Notes: generated by a model not told the origin, from the sequence alone. A stretch of DNA of 31,210 nt from an uncultured Christensenellaceae bacterium (GCA_910587365.1 CAJUKJ010000002.1:1-31210); one strand, 5' to 3'. Counted from the first letter of the stretch, positions 7,130 to 14,470 are shown. Numbers and translations: made by a program.

Positions 7130-7905
7130 GGTTTATTGACGTACATTGCCACCTCGACGGAAGATATTTTGAAAATTCGGACGAACTGTTTGCCCGTTTA
7201 AGGGCGTGCGGTGTGGAAAAGGTTATAACCTGCGGGGTGGATTTACCTACAAGCATAGCCGTAAGGGATATAGCGGAAAAGTACGAAGGCTGCTATTTTA
7301 CCGCGGGCTATCATCCCACGGAGCTTAAAGATTATAAGGACGGCGACCTTAAAAAAATAGCCGAGATTGCTATGCACCCCAAATGCGTTGCAATAGGCGA
7401 AATAGGTCTTGACTATCACTATCCCGACACAAACAAGCCCCTGCAAAAGGAAATTTTTAAAAGCCAGCTCGCGCTTGCCGATAAGCTGAATTTGCCCGTA
7501 CAGATACATTCACGTAACAGTGCGGAGGATATGTACGAAATTTTAAAGGAAAGCGCAGGACTGCTTAAAAACGGCTTTTTACTTCACTGCTATTCTCATT
7601 CCGTTGACCTTGCCGTAGAGCTTGAAAAGCGGGGTGCGTATTTCTCCTTCGGAGGAACAAGCACCTATTCGGGCAGCAAAAAGGCGAGGCGGGCAATTGC
7701 AACGTTAAGCCTTGCAAGACTGCTTACCGAAACGGACAGTCCATATATGCCGCCCGTATCAAGGGCGGGGGAATTCCCCAATACGCCTGAAAGTATCCCG
7801 GAAATCGCCCAAAACTTCGCTTTGCTTAAAGGTATTTCAACCGAACAGACTGCCGAAGCGATATGGTCAAACGCGCATATGCTGTTTAAAAAATTGAATA
7901 ATTGA
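7126..7905 (+). CDS. tatD: TatD-family metal-dependent deoxyribonuclease
   Basis: TatD/YcfH-type TIM-barrel hydrolases are metal-dependent nucleases of the amidohydrolase superfamily. The 259-residue protein has the metal ligands HCHLDG near residues 7-12, the glutamate in GEIGLDYHY, QIHSRN, the histidine in LLHCYSHS and the C-terminal aspartate in TETDSPYMPP, all in the expected order. The start is GTG 7126, overlapping the metG stop by 4 bp; the CTTACTTTC stretch before it has no strong ribosome binding site, so translation is probably coupled. The metG-tatD-rsmA order is common in Firmicutes and is kept here, although the RNase M5 gene often found between tatD and rsmA is absent. Confidence 0.95.
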   Translation: MRFIDVHCHLDGRYFENSDELFARLRACGVEKVITCGVDLPTSIAVRDIAEKYEGCYFTAGYHPTELKDYKDGDLKKIAEIAMHPKCVAIGEIGLDYHYPDTNKPLQKEIFKSQLALADKLNLPVQIHSRNSAEDMYEILKESAGLLKNGFLLHCYSHSVDLAVELEKRGAYFSFGGTSTYSGSKKARRAIATLSLARLLTETDSPYMPPVSRAGEFPNTPESIPEIAQNFALLKGISTEQTAEAIWSNAHMLFKKLNN

Positions 7906-7915
7906 AATTTCCCAC

Positions 7916-8045
7916 TTGAATGAAAGTAAATTGAATAATAAAATATAAGCCCGCGCTCTTACCGTAGTTCACATAGGAAATTTACCACAGGAACAGAATG
8001 TAAGTATAGCGCACTATACCTTGCAAGAAAGGTGAGTGCGTTTTT
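7916..8045 (+). ncRNA. Candidate small RNA (about 95 nt) or attenuator
   Basis: TTGAAT (7916-7921), 17-bp spacer and TAAAAT (7939-7944) would start transcription near 7951. A hairpin CGCACT..ACCTT / AAAGGT..AGTGCG followed by TTTTT (about 8012-8045) would end it. The 3' arm GGTGAGTGCG can alternatively pair with CGCGCTCTTACC at the predicted 5' end (two-base bulge), a mutually exclusive pairing like that of a terminator/antiterminator switch. No known riboswitch family was recognised. Confidence 0.4.
8012..8045 (+). terminator. Intrinsic terminator downstream of tatD
   Basis: A GC-containing interrupted stem (CGCACT with AGTGCG outside, ACCTT with AAGGT inside, loop around GCAAG) is followed directly by five T residues at 8041-8045. 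It can end the metG-tatD transcript or the candidate small RNA. Confidence 0.7.
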
Positions 8046-8047
8046 AC

Positions 8048-8076
8048 TTTACCTTTTGATTTTGTTGTTGTATAAT
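8048..8076 (+). promoter_or_regulatory. Promoter-like sequence upstream of a 19-codon ORF
   Basis: TTTACC (8048-8053), 17-bp spacer and a perfect TATAAT (8071-8076). Transcription would start near 8083, giving a short leader before the small ORF at 8114. Confidence 0.5.
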
Positions 8077-8113
8077 AATAGAGCGATAAACAATAATTTC
8101 CTTAAAAAGGTTT

Positions 8114-8173
8114 ATGCAAGCGGAAGAGGACGTAAAGATACTGATAAACCTTTTGGATAATTTAAACAAATAA
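8114..8173 (+). CDS. Possible 19-residue peptide
   Basis: ATG 8114 is preceded by AAAAAGG and encodes a charged, leucine-rich peptide (MQAEEDVKILINLLDNLNK) ending in TAA 8171-8173. The ribosome binding site and ATG lie in one arm of a perfect 11-bp inverted repeat, AAAAGGTTTAT (8105-8115) with ATAAACCTTTT (8144-8154), so the start could be masked in the RNA. The second arm lies inside the ORF, so a translating ribosome would open the hairpin. It is followed at once by a strong hairpin. It could be a leader peptide, a small functional peptide, or chance; no homologue is known to me. Confidence 0.3.
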   Translation: MQAEEDVKILINLLDNLNK

Positions 8174-8177
8174 AGTC

Positions 8178-8267
8178 AGACCCCCGCGCATTTACTTTTG
8201 ATACTTAACACGTATATAGATACGTAATTAAGTTACATCGTCAACGTAAGGTTGCGCGGGGGTCTTT
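8178..8267 (+). terminator. Long-stem structured terminator-like element
   Basis: A perfect 13-bp stem pairs AGACCCCCGCGCA (8178-8190) with TGCGCGGGGGTCT (8253-8265), followed by a short T-rich tail (TTTATCTT). The 62-nt loop contains its own palindrome: ACTTAA with TTAAGT, and ACGTAT with ATACGT (about 8212-8234). The loop is far longer than in a normal terminator. It separates the small ORF from the rsmA promoter. Confidence 0.55.
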
Positions 8268-8298
8268 ATCTTAAAGTGAGGCAAACGTAGTAAAAACG

Positions 8299-8327
8299 TT
8301 TACAAAATCAGTATATGCTGTTATAAT
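8299..8327 (+). promoter_or_regulatory. Promoter of rsmA
   Basis: TTTACA (8299-8304), 17-bp spacer, TATAAT (8322-8327). The start of transcription would be near 8334, leaving a 24-nt leader with the ribosome binding site CAGGGG before ATG 8358. It is a normal leadered gene, unlike ispE and metG. Confidence 0.7.
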
Positions 8328-8357
8328 TGCGTTATACGGTTTCAGGGGATGCAAAAT

Positions 8358-9176
8358 ATGGAAAAGGATATAAAGACTATACTTACCGAGTGCGGCTTCG
8401 GCTTTAAAAAACAGCTCGGGCAGAATTTTATTACGGATAAAAATTTACTTTCTTCCATAGTCGCGGCTTCGGGCGTGGACGGTGGCGACACCGTGGTCGA
8501 AATAGGCTGCGGAGCAGGCACTCTGACGCGCGCTATTGCTCAAAGGGTTAAAAGAGTAATTGCGTTCGAGGTTGACAAAACCTTACAGCCCGTTTTGGCG
8601 CAAACGCTTTCTGGGCTGGAAAATACTGAGGTGGTGTTCCGCGACTTTTTAAAGGTAAATATGCCCGAATTTGAAAGGGAAACCGGCGAATATTTCGTGG
8701 TTGCAAACCTGCCGTATTACGTCACAACCCCGCTTATAATGAAGCTTATCGAGGACAGCGACAAATGCAAAGGGCTTTCCGTAATGGTTCAGGAAGAGGT
8801 GGCAGAACGACTGTGTGCAAGTGCGGGAACGCCCGAATACGGCGCAATAACCGCAATGATTGCCCTTAAAGCCGAATGTAAAATCGTAAAGCGCGTGCCG
8901 CGAACTATGTTCTATCCCCGCCCCAACGTTGACAGCGCGGTGGTAAAATTTACCTTTAACGGCGGTATAGAAGTAACCGACAAGGCAAAGTATAAAAAAG
9001 TCGTACACGCCGCGTTTTCTTCGCGCAGAAAGACGCTTGAAAATAACCTTGTAAACTCATTCGGTTTAACCCGCGCCCGCGCGCAGGAAATTTTAACCGA
9101 CTGCGGTATTGATTTGAAAGCGAGGGGGGAAACGTTGACACCCGAACAGTTTTCTCGGTTATCAGATAAATTGTAA
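8358..9176 (+). CDS. rsmA: 16S rRNA (adenine1518/1519-N6)-dimethyltransferase
   Basis: RsmA (KsgA) dimethylates two adjacent adenines near the 3' end of 16S rRNA during 30S assembly. The 272-residue Rossmann-fold methyltransferase shows the family start FKKQLGQNFITD, SAM motif I VVEIGCGAGTLTRAIA, the acidic residue after VIAFEVDK and the catalytic motif IV NLPYYVTTPL. The C-terminal helical RNA-binding region begins around VPRTMFYPRPNVDSAVV. I start at ATG 8358, which is nine bases after AGGGG; an in-frame ATG at 8349 overlaps that site and would add only M-Q-N. A terminator follows at 9189-9215. Confidence 0.96.
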   Translation: MEKDIKTILTECGFGFKKQLGQNFITDKNLLSSIVAASGVDGGDTVVEIGCGAGTLTRAIAQRVKRVIAFEVDKTLQPVLAQTLSGLENTEVVFRDFLKVNMPEFERETGEYFVVANLPYYVTTPLIMKLIEDSDKCKGLSVMVQEEVAERLCASAGTPEYGAITAMIALKAECKIVKRVPRTMFYPRPNVDSAVVKFTFNGGIEVTDKAKYKKVVHAAFSSRRKTLENNLVNSFGLTRARAQEILTDCGIDLKARGETLTPEQFSRLSDKL

Positions 9177-9188
9177 ATACATTAATAT

Positions 9189-9215
9189 AACCTTCCCCCA
9201 GGGGAAGGTTTTTTT
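9189..9215 (+). terminator. Intrinsic terminator of rsmA
   Basis: AACCTTCCCC pairs with GGGGAAGGTT, followed by an unbroken T-run. It lies 13 bp after the rsmA stop. Confidence 0.9.
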
Positions 9216-9314
9216 GTGAACGTTCATTATATGCAAAATAAAAATTTTTTGTTCTAACCTCGGACGCGGGTGCATAAAGTAGGGTATACCTAATTTAAAA
9301 AACCGGAGGAAATT

Positions 9315-10061
9315 ATGAACGAGCAATTAGACTATGCGGAAATGCTTGAAATTCCCGTAAACACGGTCAACGTAGTAAAAAAGAAGAGCATTTTCAAACG
9401 CAAACAAAAACAACAGCCCGAGATGCAGGACGATTTAAAGGCTCAGGTTGTAGAAAGCGTGAACGAACGTGTTGGCGCATACGTGGTTTCGGAGGACCTT
9501 TCCGACCCGCCCAAACCCCAGAAAACGAATTTAAAGACGGTAGTTGCCAAGGATAAGGGCAGTGCTGTCATTCTTACCGAAGCTATTTTGGTTGGAGTTA
9601 TAGCTATAGCTATCTTCGTGACCAATTTGCTTTTGCCTAACACCGTAATAAATACTTTCCTCAGCACTTTCTCGCAGCAGGACGTTAAGGAACCCGTATA
9701 TTCCGAGTTTACCCTTGCACCCGTTGTAAGCGAGCTTTCCGACGCAGAGGTTTACGTATCCGACGCAGGCGTGCTTTCGTTTACAGCAGAGGGTAGCGTT
9801 TATCCCATATGCAAGGGTAAAGTTTCAAAGGTATCTTCCGAAAACGGTTTAACTACAATTGAAATTGCGCATACGTCGACATTTACAAGCGTAATTACGG
9901 GACTTACCGACGCTTATTCGGCTGTGGGAACAACTGTTCTTTCCAATATCCCCGTAGGTTACAGCGATGGAAAAAGCGAGGTGCGCGTGTCTATGTACGA
10001 TAACGGAACGCTTTTAAATTGCTATACGCTCAATAATGAAGTTCCCGTCTGGAAGTCGTGA
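9315..10061 (+). CDS. SpoIVFA-like membrane regulator
   Basis: The 248-residue protein has a charged cytoplasmic N-terminal region, one membrane segment (about residues 94-117, AVILTEAILVGVIAIAIF) and an outer domain resembling the LytM/M23 peptidase fold (YPICKGKVSKVSS, TTIEIAHTSTFTSVITGL). The zinc-binding histidine motifs of active M23 enzymes are missing. SpoIVFA of Bacillus has this architecture and holds the intramembrane protease SpoIVFB inactive until a signal comes from the forespore. The adjacent gene is a SpoIVFB-like protease that overlaps it by 4 bp, which supports the call. GGAGG lies seven bases before ATG 9315. Sequence similarity alone is weak, so the name rests on domain order and context. 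Confidence 0.7.
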   Translation: MNEQLDYAEMLEIPVNTVNVVKKKSIFKRKQKQQPEMQDDLKAQVVESVNERVGAYVVSEDLSDPPKPQKTNLKTVVAKDKGSAVILTEAILVGVIAIAIFVTNLLLPNTVINTFLSTFSQQDVKEPVYSEFTLAPVVSELSDAEVYVSDAGVLSFTAEGSVYPICKGKVSKVSSENGLTTIEIAHTSTFTSVITGLTDAYSAVGTTVLSNIPVGYSDGKSEVRVSMYDNGTLLNCYTLNNEVPVWKS

Positions 10062-10870
10062 AAATAACACTGCACCCGCTGTTCATAGCGTTGGGTATTG
10101 CCTCTGCAATTTTCGGCGGGTTGCCCGTATTCATAATATACGCGTTGACCGCGCTCCTGCACGAGTGCGGTCATATATTTTGCGCTTCACGGTTAGGTTT
10201 CAGGTGCGAGAAGATAAGCCTGATGCCTTACGGCGCGTCCGCACTTTGCGATACCGAAGGAATTTCTCCCGCAGACGAAATAAAGCTTGCAATTTCCGGT
10301 CCCGCGGTAAACGCGCTTATCTGCGTCGCAACGGCGGGGCTTTGGTGGTTTTTCCCCGAAACCTACGCCTATACCGACACGGTGTTTTCCGCAAGCGCGG
10401 TAATGTTTATAATAAACCTTTTACCGGCGTACCCTCTGGACGGGGGAAGGGTGGCGCGTTCGGTAATGTGTATGTTCCTGCCGCAAAAGCCTGCGCGCAT
10501 AGCACTGCGCGTTATGAGCTTCCTGCTTGCGGTGGCGTTCGTGTTTATCTTTTTCTTCGCGTACAAAAATCTGTCGTTTTTAATGTTCGCGTCATTCCTT
10601 TTCTGCTCCGCACTGGAAAAGGAACCGCTCCTTTCAAGAATAAACTTTATAAGCAAAAAGCCTAAAAGGGGCAAGGAAATAAAGCACGTTATGCTAAGCG
10701 AAAACTCCACCTATAAGGACGCGCTTCGCTATACCGACGCAAGCAAGTACTTAATATTTCAGTTTTATGCGGACGGTATGCTTGACGAAATAACCGAAGA
10801 CGAACTTTACGCCCAGATGCAAAACCACGGCATATACGACAAAATAATAGAAAAAACGGACGCTCCCTGA
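10058..10870 (+). CDS. SpoIVFB-like site-2 protease (M50 family)
   Basis: This is a 270-residue polytopic membrane metalloprotease. The zinc motif HECGH is at residues 35-39 in the first helices, and the third ligand lies in LLPAYPLDGGRVARS near residue 128, the classic M50 pair. A C-terminal soluble part of about 65 residues (from about MLSENSTYKDAL) resembles the CBS-like region of SpoIVFB. SpoIVFB cleaves pro-sigma-K in the mother cell during sporulation; that role is inferred from the SpoIVFA-like partner. The start GTG 10058 overlaps the upstream stop. The stop codon (10868-10870) sits in the loop of a terminator shared with the convergent gene. Confidence 0.82.
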   Translation: MKITLHPLFIALGIASAIFGGLPVFIIYALTALLHECGHIFCASRLGFRCEKISLMPYGASALCDTEGISPADEIKLAISGPAVNALICVATAGLWWFFPETYAYTDTVFSASAVMFIINLLPAYPLDGGRVARSVMCMFLPQKPARIALRVMSFLLAVAFVFIFFFAYKNLSFLMFASFLFCSALEKEPLLSRINFISKKPKRGKEIKHVMLSENSTYKDALRYTDASKYLIFQFYADGMLDEITEDELYAQMQNHGIYDKIIEKTDAP

Positions 10871-10886
10871 GGGGCGTCCGTTTTAC
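10857..10886. terminator. Bidirectional terminator spanning the spoIVFB stop codon
   Basis: ACGGACGC-CCC pairs with GGGGCGTCCGT with the TGA stop of the plus-strand gene in the loop. T-runs follow in both directions (TTTTAC on plus; the minus strand reads into the A-rich end of the spoIVFB gene). Only 12 bp separate the two convergent genes. Confidence 0.8.
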
Positions 10887-11557
10887 TTCTGTAAAAATTC
10901 TTTGACGAATATGTCGGGGTCCAACTGCTTGTCAAGCACGCATTTTACCGCCTGAATGCCGAGGTTTATCGATTCGTCGATTTTTCCCGAAAGCTTGTTG
11001 AAATCGTATGCGCATTTGTATTCGAGGCGTTTTGTGCGGTAGGCAAACTTTGTCCATAAAAAATGCCGCTTTAAGCATCTTTCAACGCCCGTTACCGTAA
11101 TAAGCGATTCGACTTTTTTAACCGTATCGTACACGGGGCTTGTACAGGCAAGCACCTTTTCCCTCGGCAATATGCTTCGTCTTACGCCGTATTTGCGGCT
11201 TATATAAAGCCCCAAATCGTTTTCAAACCTGTTGTGTGCCAAGGGCGAGCGTTTAGTGCTTTCGTAAGCGTATATATCTGGATGAAGGGTACAGTCAAGC
11301 GCGTAATGCGTGGCGTATCCCGCAACGTAGGAAGGGTTTCCGTCTATAAACTCTTCAAACAGCTTATATGCGTTCATTGCGTGCAGGCTCCGCCCCAAGT
11401 TCGACTTGGTAGGCTTTATGCTGTACGTAAAAAATATATCCCCGCCCTGCGCACCCAAAAGGTACAGCGGTTTGCTTTCTATCTTGTTTTTATATTTTCG
11501 TTCAAGTCTTTCGTAAATAATTTCGGCGGCAACGCCGTGTGAAAAATAATCAGGCAC
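10883..11557 (-). CDS. Zinc-dependent phospholipase C-like protein
   Basis: The 224-residue protein fits the Zn_dep_PLPC family (the alpha-toxin/S1-P1 nuclease-like fold). Metal-ligand motifs are visible: an N-terminal MPDYFSHG, LGAQGGDIFF, ATHYALDCTLHPDIYA and HNRFE. In the toxin family similar histidines and aspartates bind three zinc ions. There is no signal peptide and no C-terminal membrane-binding domain, so this is a cytoplasmic housekeeping-type member and not evidence for a toxin. The substrate is unknown. The start is GTG 11557, one base after the stop of the upstream glycosylase gene, so the two are probably translated as a pair. Confidence 0.75.
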   Translation of the reverse strand: MPDYFSHGVAAEIIYERLERKYKNKIESKPLYLLGAQGGDIFFTYSIKPTKSNLGRSLHAMNAYKLFEEFIDGNPSYVAGYATHYALDCTLHPDIYAYESTKRSPLAHNRFENDLGLYISRKYGVRRSILPREKVLACTSPVYDTVKKVESLITVTGVERCLKRHFLWTKFAYRTKRLEYKCAYDFNKLSGKIDESINLGIQAVKCVLDKQLDPDIFVKEFLQK

Positions 11558-11558
11558 A

Positions 11559-12380
11559 CTATAAGTTTATCCGTTTTCCGTAAAAAAGATACTGCTGAAC
11601 GTAGCCGGAATATTCCCCGAATTGATTTTTAAGGTATTCGGCTATCTTTTTCCTGTCTTTAAGCGTGCCGTTAAAGTCCTCGCGGTATATCTTCTCTATC
11701 CAGGTGTCCACGGGGAAGCTGTCCGTCTTATTAAACCCGAAAAGCGCGATGCAGTCCGCAACCTTAGGACCTATGCCGTTGTATTTCAATAGCTCGCATT
11801 TAAGCTGTTCCCCGTCAAGGCTTTCAAGGCGCGCTATGCCCTCCGCGCATATTTTTACAGCCGTGTCCTTAATATACCTGTCGCGGTAGCCTGCGCCTGC
11901 CGTATGGTAAAATTCCGTGTCCGCGCCGGCAAGGGTTGAAGAGGAGGGGAAGGTGCGGTATTCCCCGAACGGCGATTGCCGCTTTTCGCCCAAGCCATCG
12001 CATATTCTGCCTATAATGCCCTTAATGCGCGGTATATTGTTGTTCTGCGATATGATAAACGAGTAAATCATTTCCTCACGGTTCTGGTGCAAAATTCTCA
12101 GTCCCTTGCAGCTTTGCGCGCTGCGCGTTAAAAGGGGTATACCGTAAGAGGTTGCCTTATTTACTATCTGCGAGTAATCGCGGTTTAAATCAAAGTAGTC
12201 GTAAAAATAATCGCAATCCTCGCTTTCGACAACCGTTTTATTGCCGTCGGTATGTACGTAACAAACCTTGTCCGCGGAAAAGACCTTGTATCCGTCTTGG
12301 TATGGTTCAAAGCGGAAAATCTGTCCGCAGTCGAGAGTGTGGAGGGGGTTAAAGTACTGTGCGTCGTAATCGAATTTCAT
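11559..12380 (-). CDS. 8-oxoguanine DNA glycosylase/AP lyase (OGG1-like)
   Basis: This base-excision repair enzyme removes oxidised guanine. The 273-residue protein has the OGG N-terminal domain (HTLDCGQIFRFEPYQDGYKV) and a helix-hairpin-helix GPD module. The catalytic lysine is Lys206 in YNGIGPKVADC and the catalytic aspartate is Asp225 in FPVDTW. The 19-residue spacing equals that of human OGG1 (Lys249 and Asp268). FIISQNNNIPRIKGII corresponds to the conserved SSNNN-type helix that inserts into DNA. The ATG at 12380 has AGAGGT upstream on the minus strand. A copy of the nested-stem repeat lies in its upstream region. Confidence 0.9.
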   Translation of the reverse strand: MKFDYDAQYFNPLHTLDCGQIFRFEPYQDGYKVFSADKVCYVHTDGNKTVVESEDCDYFYDYFDLNRDYSQIVNKATSYGIPLLTRSAQSCKGLRILHQNREEMIYSFIISQNNNIPRIKGIIGRICDGLGEKRQSPFGEYRTFPSSSTLAGADTEFYHTAGAGYRDRYIKDTAVKICAEGIARLESLDGEQLKCELLKYNGIGPKVADCIALFGFNKTDSFPVDTWIEKIYREDFNGTLKDRKKIAEYLKNQFGEYSGYVQQYLFYGKRINL

Positions 12381-12391
12381 TTGTAACCTCT

Positions 12392-12513
12392 GCGTGGCTT
12401 ATAAGCGGCGCAATACTGTTTTGCGCTCCGTTATCCTTGGGTCACGTACCTATGTGTACGCTCCCGCAAGTAAATGCTTGCGCGCCTTGTCTTGCTTGCT
12501 TTTTAGCCGCGCA
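12392..12513 (+). repeat. Nested-stem dispersed repeat, copy B (degenerate)
   Basis: The conserved linkers GCGCAATACT, TTGGGTCACGTACCT, GTGTACGCTCCC and TTGTCTTGCTTG are present in the same order as in copy A. The apical stem CGTAC (12445-12449) with GTACG (12456-12460) is intact around loop CTATGT. The outer ends pair only loosely (GTGGCTTATAA with TTTTTAGCCGC), and the middle stem is replaced on one side by a small local hairpin GCAAG/CTTGC. It lies between the padR operon and the glycosylase gene. Confidence 0.65.
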
Positions 12514-12518
12514 CAAAA

Positions 12519-12545
12519 GAATACAGCCGTTCTACGGCTGTATTC
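12519..12545 (-). terminator. Terminator of the padR operon
   Basis: A perfect 12-bp stem pairs GAATACAGCCGT (12519-12530) with ACGGCTGTATTC (12534-12545) around TCT. On the minus strand it is followed by TTTT, and it lies 21 bp after the DUF4097 gene. The plus strand also has a T-rich stretch after it, so it may act in both directions. Confidence 0.8.
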
Positions 12546-12566
12546 TATCATTTTTTATATCTTATG

Positions 12567-13346
12567 TCAATTGCTGAAATTAACGTTAATCGAGCCTGCG
12601 CTTACTTCTACCCGCAGCGACTTTTCGGTATTTCCCGTCTGGTTTGAAACGTTGCAGCTTCCCGCGCTCTTGCTCGCGCTGATTGTATATTCTGCTTTAA
12701 CGCCGTCTATTCCCAAAATAATAGTTCCCGCGCTGACGTCGGCTTTTATATCGGGGCATTTCAGGGCGGAAACGTCAAGCTTGCCCGCGCTCACTTCGCA
12801 GTCGAAGCTGTCGCAGCTTACGTCGTTTACGCTGAGAAGTCCCGCGCTTACGTCGCATTTGAAAACCGAGCAGTCCGAGCTGTTTACGGTAAGCGTACCT
12901 GCGTTCACTTCGATATCGACTTTGCCGTAGCTTCCGCTCGCAACGTTTACAGTGCCTGCGTTCACTTCAAAATCGAGGTCGAAAATTACGTTTTGGGGTA
13001 ATTTTATTACGGTATCGGGAATGCTCCAGGTCTTCCAGAACAACGCCCATTTTATTTTCGACTTATAGCTGAAAACACCGTTTGCCTCGTTGATTTCCGT
13101 TGTGAACACCGTTGCCGAGGGATAGTCTATCTGTATTTTGTCGCCGTCGTAAAATTCGGTTTTTACCGCGCCCGCGCCGACGTCTATCTTAATAACCGTA
13201 TTGTCCTCGGTTGCGGTAAAAGTTTGATTGACAAATTCCGGTTTTTTAAATGTCCAGCCGTTAAGAGCAAGCGCGGTAATTAAAATCGCTGCGCCTATAA
13301 CTATCACAATAAGACCTATTATAAGTCCTTTGACTATTGCTTTCAT
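12567..13346 (-). CDS. DUF4097-type beta-helix envelope protein
   Basis: The 259-residue protein starts with a membrane anchor (about residues 8-30) and continues as a repetitive beta-strand domain. Units of the form EVNAGTLTV, DVSAGLLSV, EVSAGKLDV and DVSAGTIILG repeat at about 20-residue spacing, as in the DUF4097 'putative adhesin' family. The domain should lie outside the membrane. Such proteins often sit with PadR regulators and DUF1700 proteins and are linked to envelope stress, for example in LiaG-type systems; the exact role is unknown. Its start overlaps the DUF1700 gene by 4 bp (ATGA). It ends before the terminator at 12519-12545. Confidence 0.85.
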   Translation of the reverse strand: MKAIVKGLIIGLIVIVIGAAILITALALNGWTFKKPEFVNQTFTATEDNTVIKIDVGAGAVKTEFYDGDKIQIDYPSATVFTTEINEANGVFSYKSKIKWALFWKTWSIPDTVIKLPQNVIFDLDFEVNAGTVNVASGSYGKVDIEVNAGTLTVNSSDCSVFKCDVSAGLLSVNDVSCDSFDCEVSAGKLDVSALKCPDIKADVSAGTIILGIDGVKAEYTISASKSAGSCNVSNQTGNTEKSLRVEVSAGSINVNFSN

Positions 13347-14068
13347 TTATTTGTACTCCTTCCGCCGAAAAGCGATTTTAACCAAGAGAAGAAGCTTGTG
13401 AACAGCTTCCACATAAGCCCTACAAGTTTAAAGAAGATGGGGCAGAGTATTATTCCAATTCCCATAACTATTATTCCGCCGCCTAAAAGGTACAGCCCGT
13501 AAACTGTTTCGCCGCCTATGATAGAGCCTATCGCACTGCCCACGGCAGCGGTTCCCGCGCCTATAACAGCAATCGGTGCTACGCAAAAAACTATCGTAAT
13601 TCCGACCATTGTCATAATCAGTCCGAACAGCGGCCCTGCAAAAATAATGCAAAGCACTACCAATATCCAACTGTTATCTTCCGTTTTTGCCGTTGCGGGG
13701 GCGTTGCCTGCATAAGCATAAGCGGGAGCGGGCTGCGGTTGCGGAGGAGGAGGGGGAGGAGCATAATTGTTTTGCTCCCGTCTGAATTGTCCGTTCCTGC
13801 GCGCATCTCCCGTATCCTGCCGTCTTTCGCTTAGGGGCGGTTCGGGCGGTACGCCGTAATTGTAACCGTCGTTTTTGTTTTCCGATAAAATTCGCTGTGC
13901 CGCGTCGTAGGGTGCGCCGAAGTCCGTAATTATTTCGCGTTCGGAAAAGCCTGCTTCGCGCCTGTCGGCATATGCTTCGGCGTAGTAATCGAGTACGCGT
14001 CTTCTTTCGCTTTCGCTGACACATAAAAGGTTGCTTTTAAGTTCGTCGCGCCATTCGGTATACGTCAT
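13343..14068 (-). CDS. DUF1700/HAAS-domain membrane protein
   Basis: The 241-residue protein opens with the HAAS/DUF1700 signature: MTYTEWRDELKSNLLCVSESE followed by a short helical domain with YYAEAYADRREAGFSE and DFGAPYDAAQRIL. A proline- and glutamine-rich linker (about residues 85-125, including PPPPPPQPQP) leads to three or four membrane helices and a short basic C-terminus. HAAS domains interact with or are co-encoded with PadR-type repressors. The gene is overlapped by 4 bp at both ends in the order padR, this gene, DUF4097, indicating one operon. Confidence 0.85.
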   Translation of the reverse strand: MTYTEWRDELKSNLLCVSESERRRVLDYYAEAYADRREAGFSEREIITDFGAPYDAAQRILSENKNDGYNYGVPPEPPLSERRQDTGDARRNGQFRREQNNYAPPPPPPQPQPAPAYAYAGNAPATAKTEDNSWILVVLCIIFAGPLFGLIMTMVGITIVFCVAPIAVIGAGTAAVGSAIGSIIGGETVYGLYLLGGGIIVMGIGIILCPIFFKLVGLMWKLFTSFFSWLKSLFGGRSTNK

Positions 14069-14376
14069 AATCTCCCTCCGTAAATTTTTTTGTAAATATT
14101 ATTTATTTCGATTAAATCGTTTCTTCCCGAATTAAGTTTTTTAAGTCCCGCGGTGGTAATTTTGTAATACCGTCGCAGCCTGCCGCTGTATTCGGCGGTG
14201 CGCGTGATAAGGTATCCGCCCGCTTCAAGCCTCTTTAAAATAGGGTATAGCGTGCTTTCGGATATCTCTATTATGCCCTGTAAATCGCTTATTATTTTAT
14301 ATCCGTAGCTTTCGCTCTTACTTATCGCGTACAGTACGCACACGTCAAGTATGCCCTTTTTCAGTTGAATATCCAT
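14065..14376 (-). CDS. PadR-family transcriptional repressor
   Basis: This 103-residue winged-helix protein begins with the short-PadR pattern MDIQLKKGILDVCVLYAI. It continues with ESYGYKIISDLQG, the recognition-helix region ISESTLYPILKRLEAGGYL and the wing RLRRYYKITTAG. The C-terminal helix for dimerisation is short. It is the first gene of a three-gene operon and is likely autoregulated, since a palindrome overlaps its own -10 box. AGCGGGG lies before ATG 14374-14376. The inducing signal is unknown; the downstream envelope proteins suggest membrane or cell-wall stress. Confidence 0.92.
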   Translation of the reverse strand: MDIQLKKGILDVCVLYAISKSESYGYKIISDLQGIIEISESTLYPILKRLEAGGYLITRTAEYSGRLRRYYKITTAGLKKLNSGRNDLIEINNIYKKIYGGRL

Positions 14377-14397
14377 AAAAATACCCCGCTTTGTCTA

Positions 14398-14428
14398 ATA
14401 CTATACATTGCGTAGTATAAATTGTCAA
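14398..14428 (-). promoter_or_regulatory. padR operon promoter with operator palindrome
   Basis: On the minus strand TTGACA (14428-14423), a 17-bp spacer and TATAGT (14405-14400) form a strong promoter. The palindrome ATACTA (14398-14403) with TAGTAT (14413-14418), nine bases apart, overlaps the -10 box and spacer. This is the position expected of a PadR operator that blocks RNA polymerase. Confidence 0.75.
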
Positions 14429-14470
14429 GCATTTTTTAATAATTTTTTTGAAAGTATTTAATACACCAAA

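Larger units (their letters stand above)
7906..8357 (+). other. 452-bp gap between tatD and rsmA with two candidate small transcripts
   Basis: The gap holds two promoter-terminator units before the rsmA promoter. Unit 1 has TTGAAT/TAAAAT (7916-7944) and a terminator at about 8012-8045. Unit 2 has TTTACC/TATAAT (8048-8076), a 19-codon frame and a long-stem hairpin ending near 8267. Nothing in it resembles a tRNA, SRP RNA or RNase P RNA by eye. Confidence 0.55.

Noticed and set aside
7951..8045. SRP RNA, 6S RNA or a known riboswitch
   Set aside because: The conserved SRP apical loop, the 6S central bubble layout and the riboswitch cores I know are all absent.
10036..10665. Plus-strand 209-codon frame overlapping the SpoIVFB-like gene
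   Set aside because: It is an Arg-rich alternative frame of a gene with clear M50 motifs and has no independent support.
10883..11557. Phospholipase C toxin
   Set aside because: There is no signal peptide and no C2-like membrane-binding domain; only the metal-binding fold is shared with alpha-toxin.
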